Notes: a model not told the origin generated them from the sequence alone. A stretch of 14,598 nt of DNA from an uncultured Lachnospiraceae bacterium (GCA_945788595.1 CALZMS010000005.1:1-14598), one strand, 5' to 3'. Positions 1 through 7,136 are shown, counted from the first letter of the stretch. Program-made: numbers and translations.

Positions 1-56
1 AGGTAAAGTCGCGGAGTAAGAACATAGATACCCTGGTGCCTCTTCCCTGTCGTTTT

Positions 57-97
57 CCTGACTTTGGTGAGATGTGGGGTGCAGTCAGGGTTTTATT
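57..97 (+). terminator. possible plus-strand intrinsic terminator at the window edge
   Basis: CCTGACT (57-63) and AGTCAGG (83-89) are perfect inverted repeats separated by 19 nt, followed on the plus strand by GTTTTATTTATT. The T-rich side is on the plus strand, so it would terminate a gene entering from the left and convergent with the hydrolase. No such gene is visible in bases 1-56. The 7-bp stem and long loop make this weak. Confidence 0.3.
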
Positions 98-1023
98 TAT
101 TGGCTGATGTTTTGTTTAAGCCAGGTTTTGAGATTGTGGACGACTTGTTCTTTGCAGGTATCATTCAGGATCTCGTGGCGGTAGCCGGTGTAGAGTTTGC
201 CGCGGACGTTTGTGTAGCCGCAGCTTCTCAGGAAGTGTACGGTGTGGCGAAAGCCTTTGACACCGCCGATGACGGGGTCGTCGCTGCCGCCGATCAGAAG
301 GATCGGAAGCTGTGGGCTGGTAACTTCCCAGTCTTTTTTTCTGTAGACTTCGGATACGAGACCTGTCAGGGTACGGTAGCCGTCTACGGTGAACGGAAAG
401 CCGCACAGGCTGTCTGCTTCGTAGTCTTCACAGTTTTGTTTATCTACACTGAGCCAGGCATTATATTTTCTTTCTTTTTGAAATACTTTGTCGTATCCAC
501 CCAGCGCCATCTGATATAAAAGCTTACTGCGGCGGTGGCTGCCTATGCCCAGCCCCATGATCCGTGTCATCAGATACCCTGCCTTCGCCGCTGTGTTTTT
601 ACAGGGAGCGCCGCACAGAATCACAGCTGACAGATCGAAATCGTGGGCTTTTAAGTAAGCTCTGACTACCAGAGATCCCATACTGTGACCCATCAGGATC
701 ACCGGGAGTCCCGGGAAGGTTTCTTTGGCAAAATAGACCACCTGATGCAGATCCAGTACAACACCTCTGGTATCTGTGCCGTTAAAATAACCCAGATCTT
801 CTTTTTTATGTACGCTGGATCCATGACCGCGCATGTCGGCGATCACGCAGGCATATCCCTCTTCTGCCATCTGCTGCATAAACCACAGATACCGTTCTTT
901 ATGTTCACACATGCCGTGGTTGATCACCAGTACGCCGTGGGGAGCATCGTCGGGAATAACCGTCATAACTTCCAGGGGCAGGCCATCACAGTTTGCCTGC
1001 AGCCGGTGTAATTCTTTTTTCAT
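97..1023 (-). CDS. alpha/beta hydrolase, monoacylglycerol lipase / serine aminopeptidase S33-like
   Basis: A 308-residue alpha/beta-hydrolase-fold protein of the lysophospholipase/monoglyceride lipase type, probably a cytoplasmic esterase or lipase; the substrate cannot be read from sequence. It has an oxyanion HG motif in NHGMCEH (residues 35-41), the nucleophile elbow GHSMG with Ser114, an acidic residue in GGSDDP (Asp248/249) and the late His283 in YRHE, so the triad appears complete. No signal peptide or membrane segment is seen. I chose the ATG at 1023 because AGAGGA lies about 7 nt upstream. A longer reading from a GTG at 1041 adds six residues without a good ribosome binding site. It lies 60 nt downstream of the small membrane protein with no terminator between, so it is probably the last gene of an operon with mscL. 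Confidence 0.85.
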   Translation of the reverse strand: MKKELHRLQANCDGLPLEVMTVIPDDAPHGVLVINHGMCEHKERYLWFMQQMAEEGYACVIADMRGHGSSVHKKEDLGYFNGTDTRGVVLDLHQVVYFAKETFPGLPVILMGHSMGSLVVRAYLKAHDFDLSAVILCGAPCKNTAAKAGYLMTRIMGLGIGSHRRSKLLYQMALGGYDKVFQKERKYNAWLSVDKQNCEDYEADSLCGFPFTVDGYRTLTGLVSEVYRKKDWEVTSPQLPILLIGGSDDPVIGGVKGFRHTVHFLRSCGYTNVRGKLYTGYRHEILNDTCKEQVVHNLKTWLKQNISQ

Positions 1024-1083
1024 ATGTATTTCCTCTGTCACTGCCGGATCTTTGTCCTGTTCTTACGGGCTGATCCGCACTGC

Positions 1084-1416
1084 TTACTGCTGCTGATTAA
1101 GTTTTTTTCCATATGCTCCGAAGGCCAGAAGATCCGCAAGGATAAAAAGAATATATATCATAGAATAGATTGGCCAGACGGGCACGATCAGTGCGGCAGA
1201 TACCTCGATCACACACAGTACCAGGCAGAAAATGATCAATGCTTTCTTATATTTTTTTCTGGTTTCGCCTTTAAATACCTGTTTGTTATTAAAACTATCC
1301 TTCGGCGTCAGGTAATCCAGTATCGTATCTCCCACCGGCAATACAAAAAGAATCGCGCAGATCAGCATGAACGCTGCCATCATCCAGTCAAAGCTTGACG
1401 TAAAAATAAAATCCAT
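1084..1416 (-). CDS. small three-helix membrane protein of unknown function
   Basis: A 110-residue protein I cannot assign to a family. Three hydrophobic stretches are visible at about residues 10-28, 58-79 and 81-100, so it should be an integral membrane protein. A soluble, charged segment (about 35-57, containing KGETRKKYKKA) lies between the first and second helices, and the C-terminus is short and basic. There is no signal peptidase site and no catalytic motif. An AAAGGAG ribosome binding site precedes the ATG, slightly far from it. It sits 31 nt after mscL and 60 nt before the hydrolase with no intervening terminator, so the three are probably co-transcribed. A role with the mechanosensitive channel is only a contextual guess. 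Confidence 0.75.
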   Translation of the reverse strand: MDFIFTSSFDWMMAAFMLICAILFVLPVGDTILDYLTPKDSFNNKQVFKGETRKKYKKALIIFCLVLCVIEVSAALIVPVWPIYSMIYILFILADLLAFGAYGKKLNQQQ

Positions 1417-1447
1417 TATGTATATTCAGCTCCTTTACTTCTGTTTC

Positions 1448-1849
1448 TTACGCATTTTTTTCTTTCAGAAGATCTCTGATCTCAGCCAGAAGTTCTTCCT
1501 GTGTAGGTTTTGGCGGCTCCTGGGCAGCGGCCTCTTCTTCTTTCTTTTTCAATTTTGTTGAAGCGGTGTTCATCACCTTTACCATGGCAAAAATGGAAAC
1601 GGCAATGATCAGGAAATTCACAATAGACTGGATAAAATTACCGTAATTCAGGAAATTATCCGGTCCCAGCTGAATCTTGAATCCGGTAAAATCAGCACCG
1701 CCTGTCAGCAATCCCATGCAGGGCATCAGCACATCGTTGACCAGGGATGTAACAATGGTTCCGAAAGCACCGCCGATGATAACGCCGACAGCCATGTCTA
1801 CAACATTTCCCTTTAAAGCAAATTCTTTAAATTCTTTAATTAATCCCAT
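1448..1849 (-). CDS. mscL: large-conductance mechanosensitive channel MscL
   Basis: A 133-residue MscL, near the usual 130-150 residues. The channel is a homopentamer in the cytoplasmic membrane that opens under extreme tension to release solutes during hypo-osmotic shock. The N-terminal helix [17 protein letters not shown] is followed by the glycine-rich pore helix TM1 ([11 protein letters not shown], about residues 15-40). A short extracellular loop and TM2 (about 68-92) come next. A charged C-terminal helix (KLKKKEEE onwards, ending in EIRDLLKE) completes the protein. The ribosome binding site GAGGAGG is ideally placed. It has its own promoter, separated by a terminator from the upstream tRNA, and probably leads a three-gene unit with the membrane protein and hydrolase. 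Confidence 0.97.
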   Translation of the reverse strand: MGLIKEFKEFALKGNVVDMAVGVIIGGAFGTIVTSLVNDVLMPCMGLLTGGADFTGFKIQLGPDNFLNYGNFIQSIVNFLIIAVSIFAMVKVMNTASTKLKKKEEEAAAQEPPKPTQEELLAEIRDLLKEKNA

Positions 1850-1899
1850 ATTGTCCTCCTCTTCTTTTGTCCTAAATACTCAGGAATTTCTTTTCTCCT

Positions 1900-1928
1900 A
1901 CTATAACAAATCCCAGAGGGTTTGTCCA
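1900..1928 (-). promoter_or_regulatory. predicted mscL promoter
   Basis: On the minus strand, TGGACA (-35, 1923-1928) and TATAGT (-10, 1900-1905) are separated by exactly 17 nt. It lies downstream of the tRNA terminator and about 50 nt before the mscL start codon. Confidence 0.7.
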
Positions 1929-1936
1929 TGACATAC

Positions 1937-1975
1937 AAAAAAACGCTTACAGTGAACTTGCTGTAAGCGTTTTTT
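1937..1975 (-). terminator. Rho-independent terminator of tRNA-Gly
   Basis: Perfect inverted repeat AAAAACGCTTACAG / CTGTAAGCGTTTTT around an 8-nt loop, with a run of T on the minus strand after the stem. It begins just after the tRNA 3' end and insulates mscL. The A/T symmetry would let it work in both directions. Confidence 0.88.
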
Positions 1976-1986
1976 GCAAAAAGAAA

Positions 1987-2058
1987 AGCGCGAGACGGGA
2001 TTCGAACCCGCGACCCTCGCCTTGGCAAGGCGATACTCCACCACTGAGCCACTCGCGC
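1987..2058 (-). tRNA. tRNA-Gly (anticodon GCC)
   Basis: A full cloverleaf can be drawn on the minus strand. The acceptor stem GCGCGAG pairs with CTCGCGC, and the D arm is GCTC...GAGT. The anticodon stem TCGCC/GGCGA encloses the loop TTGCCAA (anticodon GCC, reading GGC and GGU). The T arm is GCGGG-TTCGAAT-CCCGT, followed by discriminator T. The 3' CCA is not encoded and would have to be added after transcription. It is a single-gene unit with its own promoter and terminator. Confidence 0.97.
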
Positions 2059-2086
2059 ATCTGTTCTGTTCTTTCGAACAATATGC

Positions 2087-2115
2087 ATTCTACAGGACAG
2101 ACCCTATTTTGTCAA
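2087..2115 (-). promoter_or_regulatory. predicted tRNA-Gly promoter
   Basis: On the minus strand, a consensus -35 TTGACA (2110-2115) and -10 TAGAAT (2087-2092) are spaced by 17 nt, about 30 nt before the mature tRNA 5' end. This is a strong sigma-A-type promoter, as expected for a stable RNA gene. Confidence 0.87.
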
Positions 2116-2178
2116 TAGGTTTTTTAAAATTTTTCTGATTTTTTGAAAAATATGTTTTATTCCGATTTTTCTGTACAT

Positions 2179-2943
2179 TTATGCTTTTAAAATAGCACTC
2201 AAAATATACTCTGTATTCGGGAATGTCTTCTGGCTGATGTTGTCAAGTCGGATCAGATCCACATCCAGCCACAGTTCTTCTGCCACAGTCATCATATTTG
2301 CAAACAGTATACCAAAATTGATCTCATCCAGGCGGTTATGCTTCTCATATATTTTCTTGACAGAAAAGATATGGATCCGGTTATCGTACACCACAAAACG
2401 CCAGGGCTGGGAGTTCATACTGGACGGAGCCATCCGCGCCGCCTCCAGAAGCTGTTTCATCCACTGTCTGGGAACTTCCTTATAAACACATAGTTCTTCC
2501 AGAGAACGCCGCTTGGCTTCCACCGGTTTTCTGGTCACTTCCTCTTTAGCCTCTCCGAAGGCCAGGATCATGACCTGCTCCTTTTCTCCCAGAGTCTGGT
2601 ATTTCTTTTTTAGGATGTGACCGCCGATAAAGCAGCTTCCAAGCCCCATAGTGACCAGATGGAGAGAGATCTGCTGCAAAATATACCCCGCCGTCATGCA
2701 GGCTCTGGCCTGCGGTTTCATATACACCACAAGATAATAGGGTGCCTTGACGGTAAAAGGGCTGACAGCAGAAACCACATGGTCACTGTAGGACAGAATC
2801 CGAAACTCTGCCTCCATGTCTCCAAACAGATAGGGGACATCCTGGCAATAGTTTTCAATCTGCTGAAGCACCTCCGGTGCCAGAGATTTCATTATATATT
2901 TTCTCACGGATTTCCGTGCAAATATGGCTTCATAATTATTCAT
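2179..2943 (-). CDS. nitroreductase family protein, TM1586-like
   Basis: A 254-residue probable FMN-dependent oxidoreductase of the nitroreductase superfamily; natural substrate unknown. The N-terminal YEAIFARKSVRKY (residues 4-16) is the usual flavin-binding entry of the family. A second characteristic segment, APSSMNSQPWRF (172-183), occurs far downstream, an arrangement that fits the TM1586-type putative nitroreductases (about 200-250 residues). I place the start at 2943, where AAGGTGA lies about 6 nt upstream. A longer open frame to 3069 would run into the end of pepF and cover the promoter region. A likely promoter and TGTTACA repeats precede it, so it appears separately transcribed from pepF. 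No convincing terminator follows before the tRNA promoter. Confidence 0.85.
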   Translation of the reverse strand: MNNYEAIFARKSVRKYIMKSLAPEVLQQIENYCQDVPYLFGDMEAEFRILSYSDHVVSAVSPFTVKAPYYLVVYMKPQARACMTAGYILQQISLHLVTMGLGSCFIGGHILKKKYQTLGEKEQVMILAFGEAKEEVTRKPVEAKRRSLEELCVYKEVPRQWMKQLLEAARMAPSSMNSQPWRFVVYDNRIHIFSVKKIYEKHNRLDEINFGILFANMMTVAEELWLDVDLIRLDNISQKTFPNTEYILSAILKA

Positions 2944-2962
2944 GATATCACCTTCATTTTTC

Positions 2963-3023
2963 TGTAACAATATTGTAACACATGATTTTCTGTTTTCAAG
3001 CCATTCTTTGCATTTTTGTAACA
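2963..3023 (-). promoter_or_regulatory. predicted nitroreductase promoter with TGTTACA repeats
   Basis: On the minus strand, TTGAAA (2994-2999) and TACAAT (2972-2977) are spaced by 16 nt. Three direct copies of TGTTACA occur at 2963-2969, 2974-2980 and 3017-3023. Two are 11 nt apart and straddle or overlap the -10, and one lies upstream of the -35. The arrangement resembles an operator, but no regulator is identified. Confidence 0.5.
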
Positions 3024-3031
3024 ACTGACCG

Positions 3032-4822
3032 CTAGAATAATTTACCGAATTCTTCCAGATATTTGTCAAAAATAGACAATGCCTCCTGGACAGGCTCCGG
3101 CTTTGTCATATCTACGCCGCATAGTTTCAAAAGGTCGATACAGTCCATAGCGCTGCCGCCGCTTAAAAATGCTTTATACTGCGCAAGAATATTCTCTTCT
3201 CCCTGAAGAATCTTTCCACTGATAGCCAGAGCTGCCGCAAAACCCGTGGCATACTGATACACATAAAACGGGGTATAAAAATGCGGGATACGAGACCACT
3301 CCATGGCTATCTCCTCATCGATAACCACATCCGGACCGAAATACTGCCGGTTCAAGTCGTAATAGATCTCACAAAGCTGCTGTGCCGTCAGAGTCTGGCC
3401 GTCTGCCTTCAGTTCATGGGCTTTCAGCTCAAATTCTGCAAACATGGTCTGTCTGTACAACGTTGTCCTGAACTGTTCCAGCAGATAATTGATCAGATAT
3501 TTTTTCTCCTCCTCGTCCTTTGCACGGCTGATCATATACTGCACCAGAAGCATCTCATTACAGATAGATGCCACTTCTGCCACAAAAATATGGTATCCGG
3601 CATATATATACGGCTGATTTTTATGGGAATAATAGCTGTGGATCGCATGTCCCATCTCGTGAGCCAGAGTAAACACATCCGAAAGGGAGCCATGATAATT
3701 TAACAGTACATAAGGGTGACTGTCATAGCTTCCCCAGGAATAGGCACCGCTTCTTTTTCCTTCATTCTCACAGACATCGATCCAGCCATTGTCAAACCCT
3801 TCCTGCAGAATAGCGACATACTCCTCTCCCATCACAGACAGGGCATCCTTTACCAGTATTTTTGCTTCCTCAAAGGTATATTTCTTCTCCGGACTTTCCG
3901 TCAGTGGCACATAGACGTCGTACATGTGCAGCTCATCCACCGTCATGACCTGCTTTCGTATCTGCATATACCGGTACATCAGAGGCATTCCCTCATGGAC
4001 CGCTTTGATCAGCTCATCATAAACACTCTCCGGGATATGGGCGCCGTCCAGTGCCATAGCGCGGGCAGAAGAGTATTTTCTGGCAGAAGCAAAGAAACTC
4101 TGTGCTGCCGCATTGGCATCCATGGTCGCCGCCAGCGTATTTTTATGAGATTCATATGCCCCATACATGGCCTGAAAAGCATCCTCTCTGACCCGGCGGT
4201 CACGGTTTTTTAAGAGTACTGTGTAATTGCCGTGGGTCACTGTCACCGTTTTTCCATCCGCGTCTTTTATCTCTCCAAAAGTCAGATCCGCATTGTTAAA
4301 ATTCATAAAAATTTGCTGGGGCGCATTAGCCATATCCTGGGCGCGGGCCAGCAAAGCCTCCATATCTGGTGACAGGACATGCTCCTGTCCACGGAAATTT
4401 TCCGAGAAAAATCTATTATACAGTTCAAGTCCGGGACAGCTGTCCATATATTCCTGCACCTTTTTCTCTGTCAAAGCCAGAATTTCCGGTTCCACAAAAG
4501 ACTGTGCATCGCTGACCTGCGTCAGAAGCTGTGCGCTTTTTCCGGCCATAGCCTGATATTTTCCATTGGCGGTATCCTGATGCCAACGCATATTAGCGTA
4601 CACATATAAATGCTCCGCCTTTCTTTCCATATTCTCCCGGCTTTGCAGGATCTTCAGCAGACTTTCCGGTCCTTCCTGCATTTTTCCGCAGAATGCCCGA
4701 AAATCTTCCGCCGCCCGGGCAGCCTCATAAAAATCCTTTTCCCAAAGTTCATCATCTGCGTACATTGCTTCCAGATCCCAGCAATATGCCGGATCCAGTT
4801 CATTTCTTTTCTTTATACTCAT
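3032..4822 (-). CDS. pepF: oligoendopeptidase F (M3B family zinc metallopeptidase)
   Basis: A 596-residue cytoplasmic zinc endopeptidase that cuts medium-length oligopeptides, usually in peptide recycling or nutrition. Its length is typical for PepF (about 600). The zinc motif HEMGH is at residues 388-392, inside LAHEMGHAIHSYYS, and the third metal ligand is Glu416 in FVAEVASICNE. The conserved C-terminal substrate-binding segment HFYTPFYVYQYATGFAAA follows. The N-terminal half is helical, as in the family. The ribosome binding site AAAGGA lies about 5 nt before the ATG, and a plausible promoter sits at 4862-4890. It is a single-gene unit between the purH terminator and the nitroreductase promoter. 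No signal peptide is seen. Confidence 0.95.
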   Translation of the reverse strand: MSIKKRNELDPAYCWDLEAMYADDELWEKDFYEAARAAEDFRAFCGKMQEGPESLLKILQSRENMERKAEHLYVYANMRWHQDTANGKYQAMAGKSAQLLTQVSDAQSFVEPEILALTEKKVQEYMDSCPGLELYNRFFSENFRGQEHVLSPDMEALLARAQDMANAPQQIFMNFNNADLTFGEIKDADGKTVTVTHGNYTVLLKNRDRRVREDAFQAMYGAYESHKNTLAATMDANAAAQSFFASARKYSSARAMALDGAHIPESVYDELIKAVHEGMPLMYRYMQIRKQVMTVDELHMYDVYVPLTESPEKKYTFEEAKILVKDALSVMGEEYVAILQEGFDNGWIDVCENEGKRSGAYSWGSYDSHPYVLLNYHGSLSDVFTLAHEMGHAIHSYYSHKNQPYIYAGYHIFVAEVASICNEMLLVQYMISRAKDEEEKKYLINYLLEQFRTTLYRQTMFAEFELKAHELKADGQTLTAQQLCEIYYDLNRQYFGPDVVIDEEIAMEWSRIPHFYTPFYVYQYATGFAAALAISGKILQGEENILAQYKAFLSGGSAMDCIDLLKLCGVDMTKPEPVQEALSIFDKYLEEFGKLF

Positions 4823-4861
4823 AGTTATCCTTTCTGTTTTTCCTTACATTAGATATGTCCC

Positions 4862-4890
4862 ACCGTATCATTTTTTTATGTACATGGCAA
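4862..4890 (-). promoter_or_regulatory. predicted pepF promoter
   Basis: On the minus strand, TTGCCA (4885-4890) and TACGGT (4862-4867) are spaced by 17 nt, about 40 nt before the pepF start and just after the purH terminator. The -10 is non-consensus. Confidence 0.5.
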
Positions 4891-4924
4891 GAGTAAAACT
4901 GATTCTCCGTACTTTATATGCCTC

Positions 4925-5030
4925 ACAAAAACAAGGGCTGTCATAGTGATATTGCTCTCTCCTAAGTAAACAAGTTTTTATTATTTCACTTGTCTGCCTG
5001 GAAGAGCGCATATCACTATGACAGCCCTTG
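4925..5030 (-). terminator. long-stem terminator after purH with a 57-nt structured loop
   Basis: A perfect 21-bp inverted repeat (4932-4952 with 5010-5030; outer bases CAAGGGCTGTCATAG) encloses 57 nt and is followed on the minus strand by TTTTTGTG. It starts 12 nt after the purH stop. The loop can fold further: GCTCT (4954-4958) with AGAGC (5003-5007), and ACAAGT (4970-4975) with ACTTGT (4988-4993). The stem is far longer than an ordinary terminator needs, so it may be an inserted palindromic element that also terminates transcription. Confidence 0.75.
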
Positions 5031-5042
5031 CTGATTTATTAC

Positions 5043-6218
5043 TTAGTGATGGAACAGTCTCATGCCAGTGAAGTACATGGTGATACCATACTTATTGCAG
5101 GCATCGATCACCAGATCATCACGGATAGATCCGCCCGGCTGCGCAATATATTTTACGCCGCTTCTGTGGGCACGCTCTACATTGTCATCGAAGGGGAAGA
5201 AGGCATCGGAACCCAGGGCTACACCGTCCATCTGGTTCAGCCACTCTCTCTTCTCCTCGCGGGTCAGCGGCTCCGGTCTCTCAGAGAATACCTTCTGCCA
5301 CTCGCCCTCTGCCAGTACATCCATGTAATCCTCGCTCATGTATACATCGATGGCATTGTCACGATTCGGTCTTGCCACACCCTCTTTGAAGGGCAGATTC
5401 AGTACCTTCGGGCACTGACGCAGCAGCCAGTTGTCAGCTTTCTGACCTGCCAGACGGGTACAGTGAATACGGGACTGCTGTCCTGCGCCGATACCGATAG
5501 CCTGACCGCCTTTTACGTAGCATACGGAATTGGACTGGGTATATTTCAGTGTGATCATGGCAATGATCAGATCACGCTTTGCATCCTCCGGGATATCGGT
5601 GGTCTCTGTTACGATCTTGCCGAGGAAAGCTTCATCGATGGGCATCTCATTTCTGCCCTGCTCAAAAGTAATGCCAAATACCTGCTTGTGCTCGATCGGC
5701 TCCGGTTTATAGGCCGGGTCGATCTGGATCACATTGTAGTTACCGTTTTTCTTGGCTTTGAGGATTTCCAGAGCTTCCGGCTCATATCCGGGAGCGATAA
5801 CGCCATCGGAAACTTCTCTCTTGATCAGTTTTGCAGTATCTGCGTCACATACGTCAGACAGAGATACAAAATCACCGAAAGAAGACATACGGTCAGCGCC
5901 GCGGGCTCTTGCATAGGCACTGGCCAGCGGGGACAGATCGCCCATATCATCTACCCAGTAAATCTTTCTCTCCACCTCGTTCAGCGGAAGGCCTACAGCC
6001 GCGCCTGCCGGAGAAACGTGCTTGAAGGAGGTTGCTGCCGGAAGTCCGGTAGCCGCTTTCAGCTCGCTGACAAGCTGCCAGCCGTTTAAAGCATCCATGA
6101 AGTTGATATATCCCGGTTTGCCGTTTAAAACGGTAATCGGAAGCTCACCGTTCTCCACAAAAATGCGGGACGGTTTCTGGTTCGGGTTACATCCGTATTT
6201 CAGTGCTAACTCTTTCAT
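5043..6218 (-). CDS. purH: stand-alone AICAR transformylase (PurH C-terminal domain type)
   Basis: Phosphoribosylaminoimidazolecarboxamide formyltransferase, 391 residues. It transfers the formyl group of 10-formyl-THF to AICAR to give FAICAR, the penultimate step of IMP synthesis. The catalytic Lys-His pair is in [11 protein letters not shown] (about residues 64-74), and the highly conserved segments QSNSVCY and [17 protein letters not shown] follow. The N-terminal IMP cyclohydrolase domain of usual bifunctional PurH proteins (over 500 residues) is absent; that activity is supplied by the gene just upstream. Two in-frame ATGs occur at 6221 and 6218. I prefer 6218 because AAAGGAG is then about 7 nt away, but 6221 is possible. 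It begins 17 nt after the cyclohydrolase stop, so the two form one operon under the ZTP riboswitch. Confidence 0.93.
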   Translation of the reverse strand: MKELALKYGCNPNQKPSRIFVENGELPITVLNGKPGYINFMDALNGWQLVSELKAATGLPAATSFKHVSPAGAAVGLPLNEVERKIYWVDDMGDLSPLASAYARARGADRMSSFGDFVSLSDVCDADTAKLIKREVSDGVIAPGYEPEALEILKAKKNGNYNVIQIDPAYKPEPIEHKQVFGITFEQGRNEMPIDEAFLGKIVTETTDIPEDAKRDLIIAMITLKYTQSNSVCYVKGGQAIGIGAGQQSRIHCTRLAGQKADNWLLRQCPKVLNLPFKEGVARPNRDNAIDVYMSEDYMDVLAEGEWQKVFSERPEPLTREEKREWLNQMDGVALGSDAFFPFDDNVERAHRSGVKYIAQPGGSIRDDLVIDACNKYGITMYFTGMRLFHH

Positions 6219-6235
6219 CATCGTTCTCCTTTATC

Positions 6236-6949
6236 TTATTTATTCTTATTTACAATGCGGGTCTCGTATTTGCCTGTAGCAATATCAATGTAACGTACAA
6301 ACAGAGAAACCTTGTTATCTTCGTTCAGATTGTTCCATACCAGATCGGTAAAAGCGTCGATGTCGCCCTGAATATCCACCTTAGTGGGTTCTCCCTCAAA
6401 GCTCGGCAGCGGATCACCGTCTTCCATATAAGTGTGGATAAAGCGTCCCTCACCGGCCGGGCAATTCGGATAGCTGAAGGTATTGCGGATGCAGTACTCA
6501 GGATCTCCGTCCTCGCTCTTTAAGATAGACATGGAGAAATCATAATTTCCGTCCTCCACATGCATAATGCCGGAAATACGGGGGGTAAAATTCGGAGCGT
6601 CCGGCTCGAATTCGCGGGTACGCAAAGACTCCTCAAAAGTCTTACCCTGCTGCATCAGTTCATAAACAGTATCTGTCTGGTCACCGTTGGTAACGATAGT
6701 CTGGTTGCCCAGCACTCTGACGGGAGCGTAGATGATCAGGCTCGGATCGCTTAATTTGGACGGGTCATGAGCTTGGGTACGGATACCCTCGCCATCCTCC
6801 ACAAATACGCGGTTACGGCTGTTTACGCTTCTTCCCATAATGAAATATGCGGTCACTGCATACTTTCCATCCTCAGAGCGTCCGATAACGATACCTCTGC
6901 CCGGGTAGCTGTTGGTGTTCAATTCCGTTGCCAAAGATACTTTCTGCAT
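6236..6949 (-). CDS. purO: IMP cyclohydrolase, PurO type
   Basis: A 237-residue protein matching the archaeal-type IMP cyclohydrolase (PurO) family, which closes the ring of FAICAR to form IMP, the last step of de novo purine synthesis. Family-like features are the N-terminal YPGRGIVIGRS, then RNRVFVEDG and SLIIYAPVR. It is unrelated in fold to the PurH N-terminal domain. The start at 6949 is set by CAGGAGG about 8 nt upstream. A longer in-frame reading to 7105 would translate the riboswitch and terminator and is not genuine. It overlaps nothing, ends 17 nt before the AICAR transformylase start, and complements that enzyme's missing domain. Expression is probably controlled by ZTP-dependent antitermination. 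Confidence 0.9.
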   Translation of the reverse strand: MQKVSLATELNTNSYPGRGIVIGRSEDGKYAVTAYFIMGRSVNSRNRVFVEDGEGIRTQAHDPSKLSDPSLIIYAPVRVLGNQTIVTNGDQTDTVYELMQQGKTFEESLRTREFEPDAPNFTPRISGIMHVEDGNYDFSMSILKSEDGDPEYCIRNTFSYPNCPAGEGRFIHTYMEDGDPLPSFEGEPTKVDIQGDIDAFTDLVWNNLNEDNKVSLFVRYIDIATGKYETRIVNKNK

Positions 6950-6973
6950 TGATTTTCCTCCTGTTTTCTGTCC

Positions 6974-6995
6974 TTTCACTGCCACTTCAGTGAAA
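6974..6995 (-). other. 8-bp hairpin between riboswitch terminator and purO ribosome binding site
   Basis: TTTCACTG and CAGTGAAA pair perfectly around a 6-nt loop. The hairpin lies directly after the terminator U-run and about 12 nt before the AGGAGG. It has no U-run of its own. It could protect the mRNA 5' end or position the ribosome; the function is unknown. Confidence 0.55.
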
Positions 6996-6997
6996 TT

Positions 6998-7036
6998 AAA
7001 AAACCGCCTGGTCAGCCCCAGGGGCTGCCCAGGCGG
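6998..7036 (-). terminator. riboswitch-controlled intrinsic terminator (expression platform)
   Basis: On the minus strand, CCGCCTGGGCAGCCCC (7021-7036) pairs with its complement at 7004-7019 with one mismatch, followed by six T. It lies between promoter and purO, so it is an attenuator. Its 5' arm is the CCGCCTGGGCAG segment of the ZTP aptamer. Ligand-stabilised aptamer and terminator are therefore mutually exclusive, predicting an ON switch. Confidence 0.9.
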
Positions 7037-7100
7037 TCGGCATTTACGTTTTGCTGTACTCCCCTGCAGTTTACTCTGCTTCCGCCAGTCATACAGCCAC
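7024..7100 (-). ncRNA. ZTP riboswitch (pfl motif) upstream of purO-purH
   Basis: The minus strand shows the ZTP aptamer layout. P1 is GGCTGTA (7092-7098) with TACAGC (7053-7058). The internal-loop consensus TGACTGGCGGAA is at 7080-7091, and P2 is GCAG/CTGC (7076-7079 with 7066-7069). GGGGAG follows P2, then a linker and the hallmark CCGCCTGGGCAG (7025-7036). GGCG in the internal loop can form the known pseudoknot with CGCC. The family binds ZTP/ZMP, which accumulates when 10-formyl-THF is limiting; ZMP is the substrate of the AICAR transformylase encoded downstream. Motif order and context make this call firm, although no covariance search was run. Confidence 0.93.
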
Positions 7101-7107
7101 TGCACAT

Positions 7108-7136
7108 ATAGTACACTACTTTTTTCTTCTTTTCAA
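7108..7136 (-). promoter_or_regulatory. predicted promoter of the ZTP riboswitch-purO-purH operon
   Basis: On the minus strand, TTGAAA (7131-7136) and TACTAT (7108-7113) are separated by 17 nt. The expected start site falls a few bases before the riboswitch P1 stem, as a leader RNA requires. Confidence 0.8.

Noticed and set aside
1..12. The 9-mer GCGACTTTA on the minus strand at 4-12, matching the start of the giant-hairpin core
   Set aside because: The match stops after nine bases (core continues GCGAG, here CCT). A chance 9-mer in 14.6 kb is not rare, and the window edge prevents checking for a third copy.
1840..2088. 82-residue minus-strand frame crossing the tRNA
   Set aside because: It spans tRNA-Gly, its terminator and the mscL promoter. 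The RVAQWW...SRVRIPSRAF pattern is the usual artefact of translating a tRNA gene.
2944..3069. N-terminal extension of the nitroreductase frame to 3069
   Set aside because: It overlaps the pepF coding end and the predicted promoter. The family start MNNYEAIFARKSVRKY begins at 2943 with its own ribosome binding site.
6950..7105. N-terminal extension of the PurO reading frame to 7105
   Set aside because: It would translate the ZTP aptamer and terminator, has no family similarity, and a strong ribosome binding site serves the ATG at 6949.
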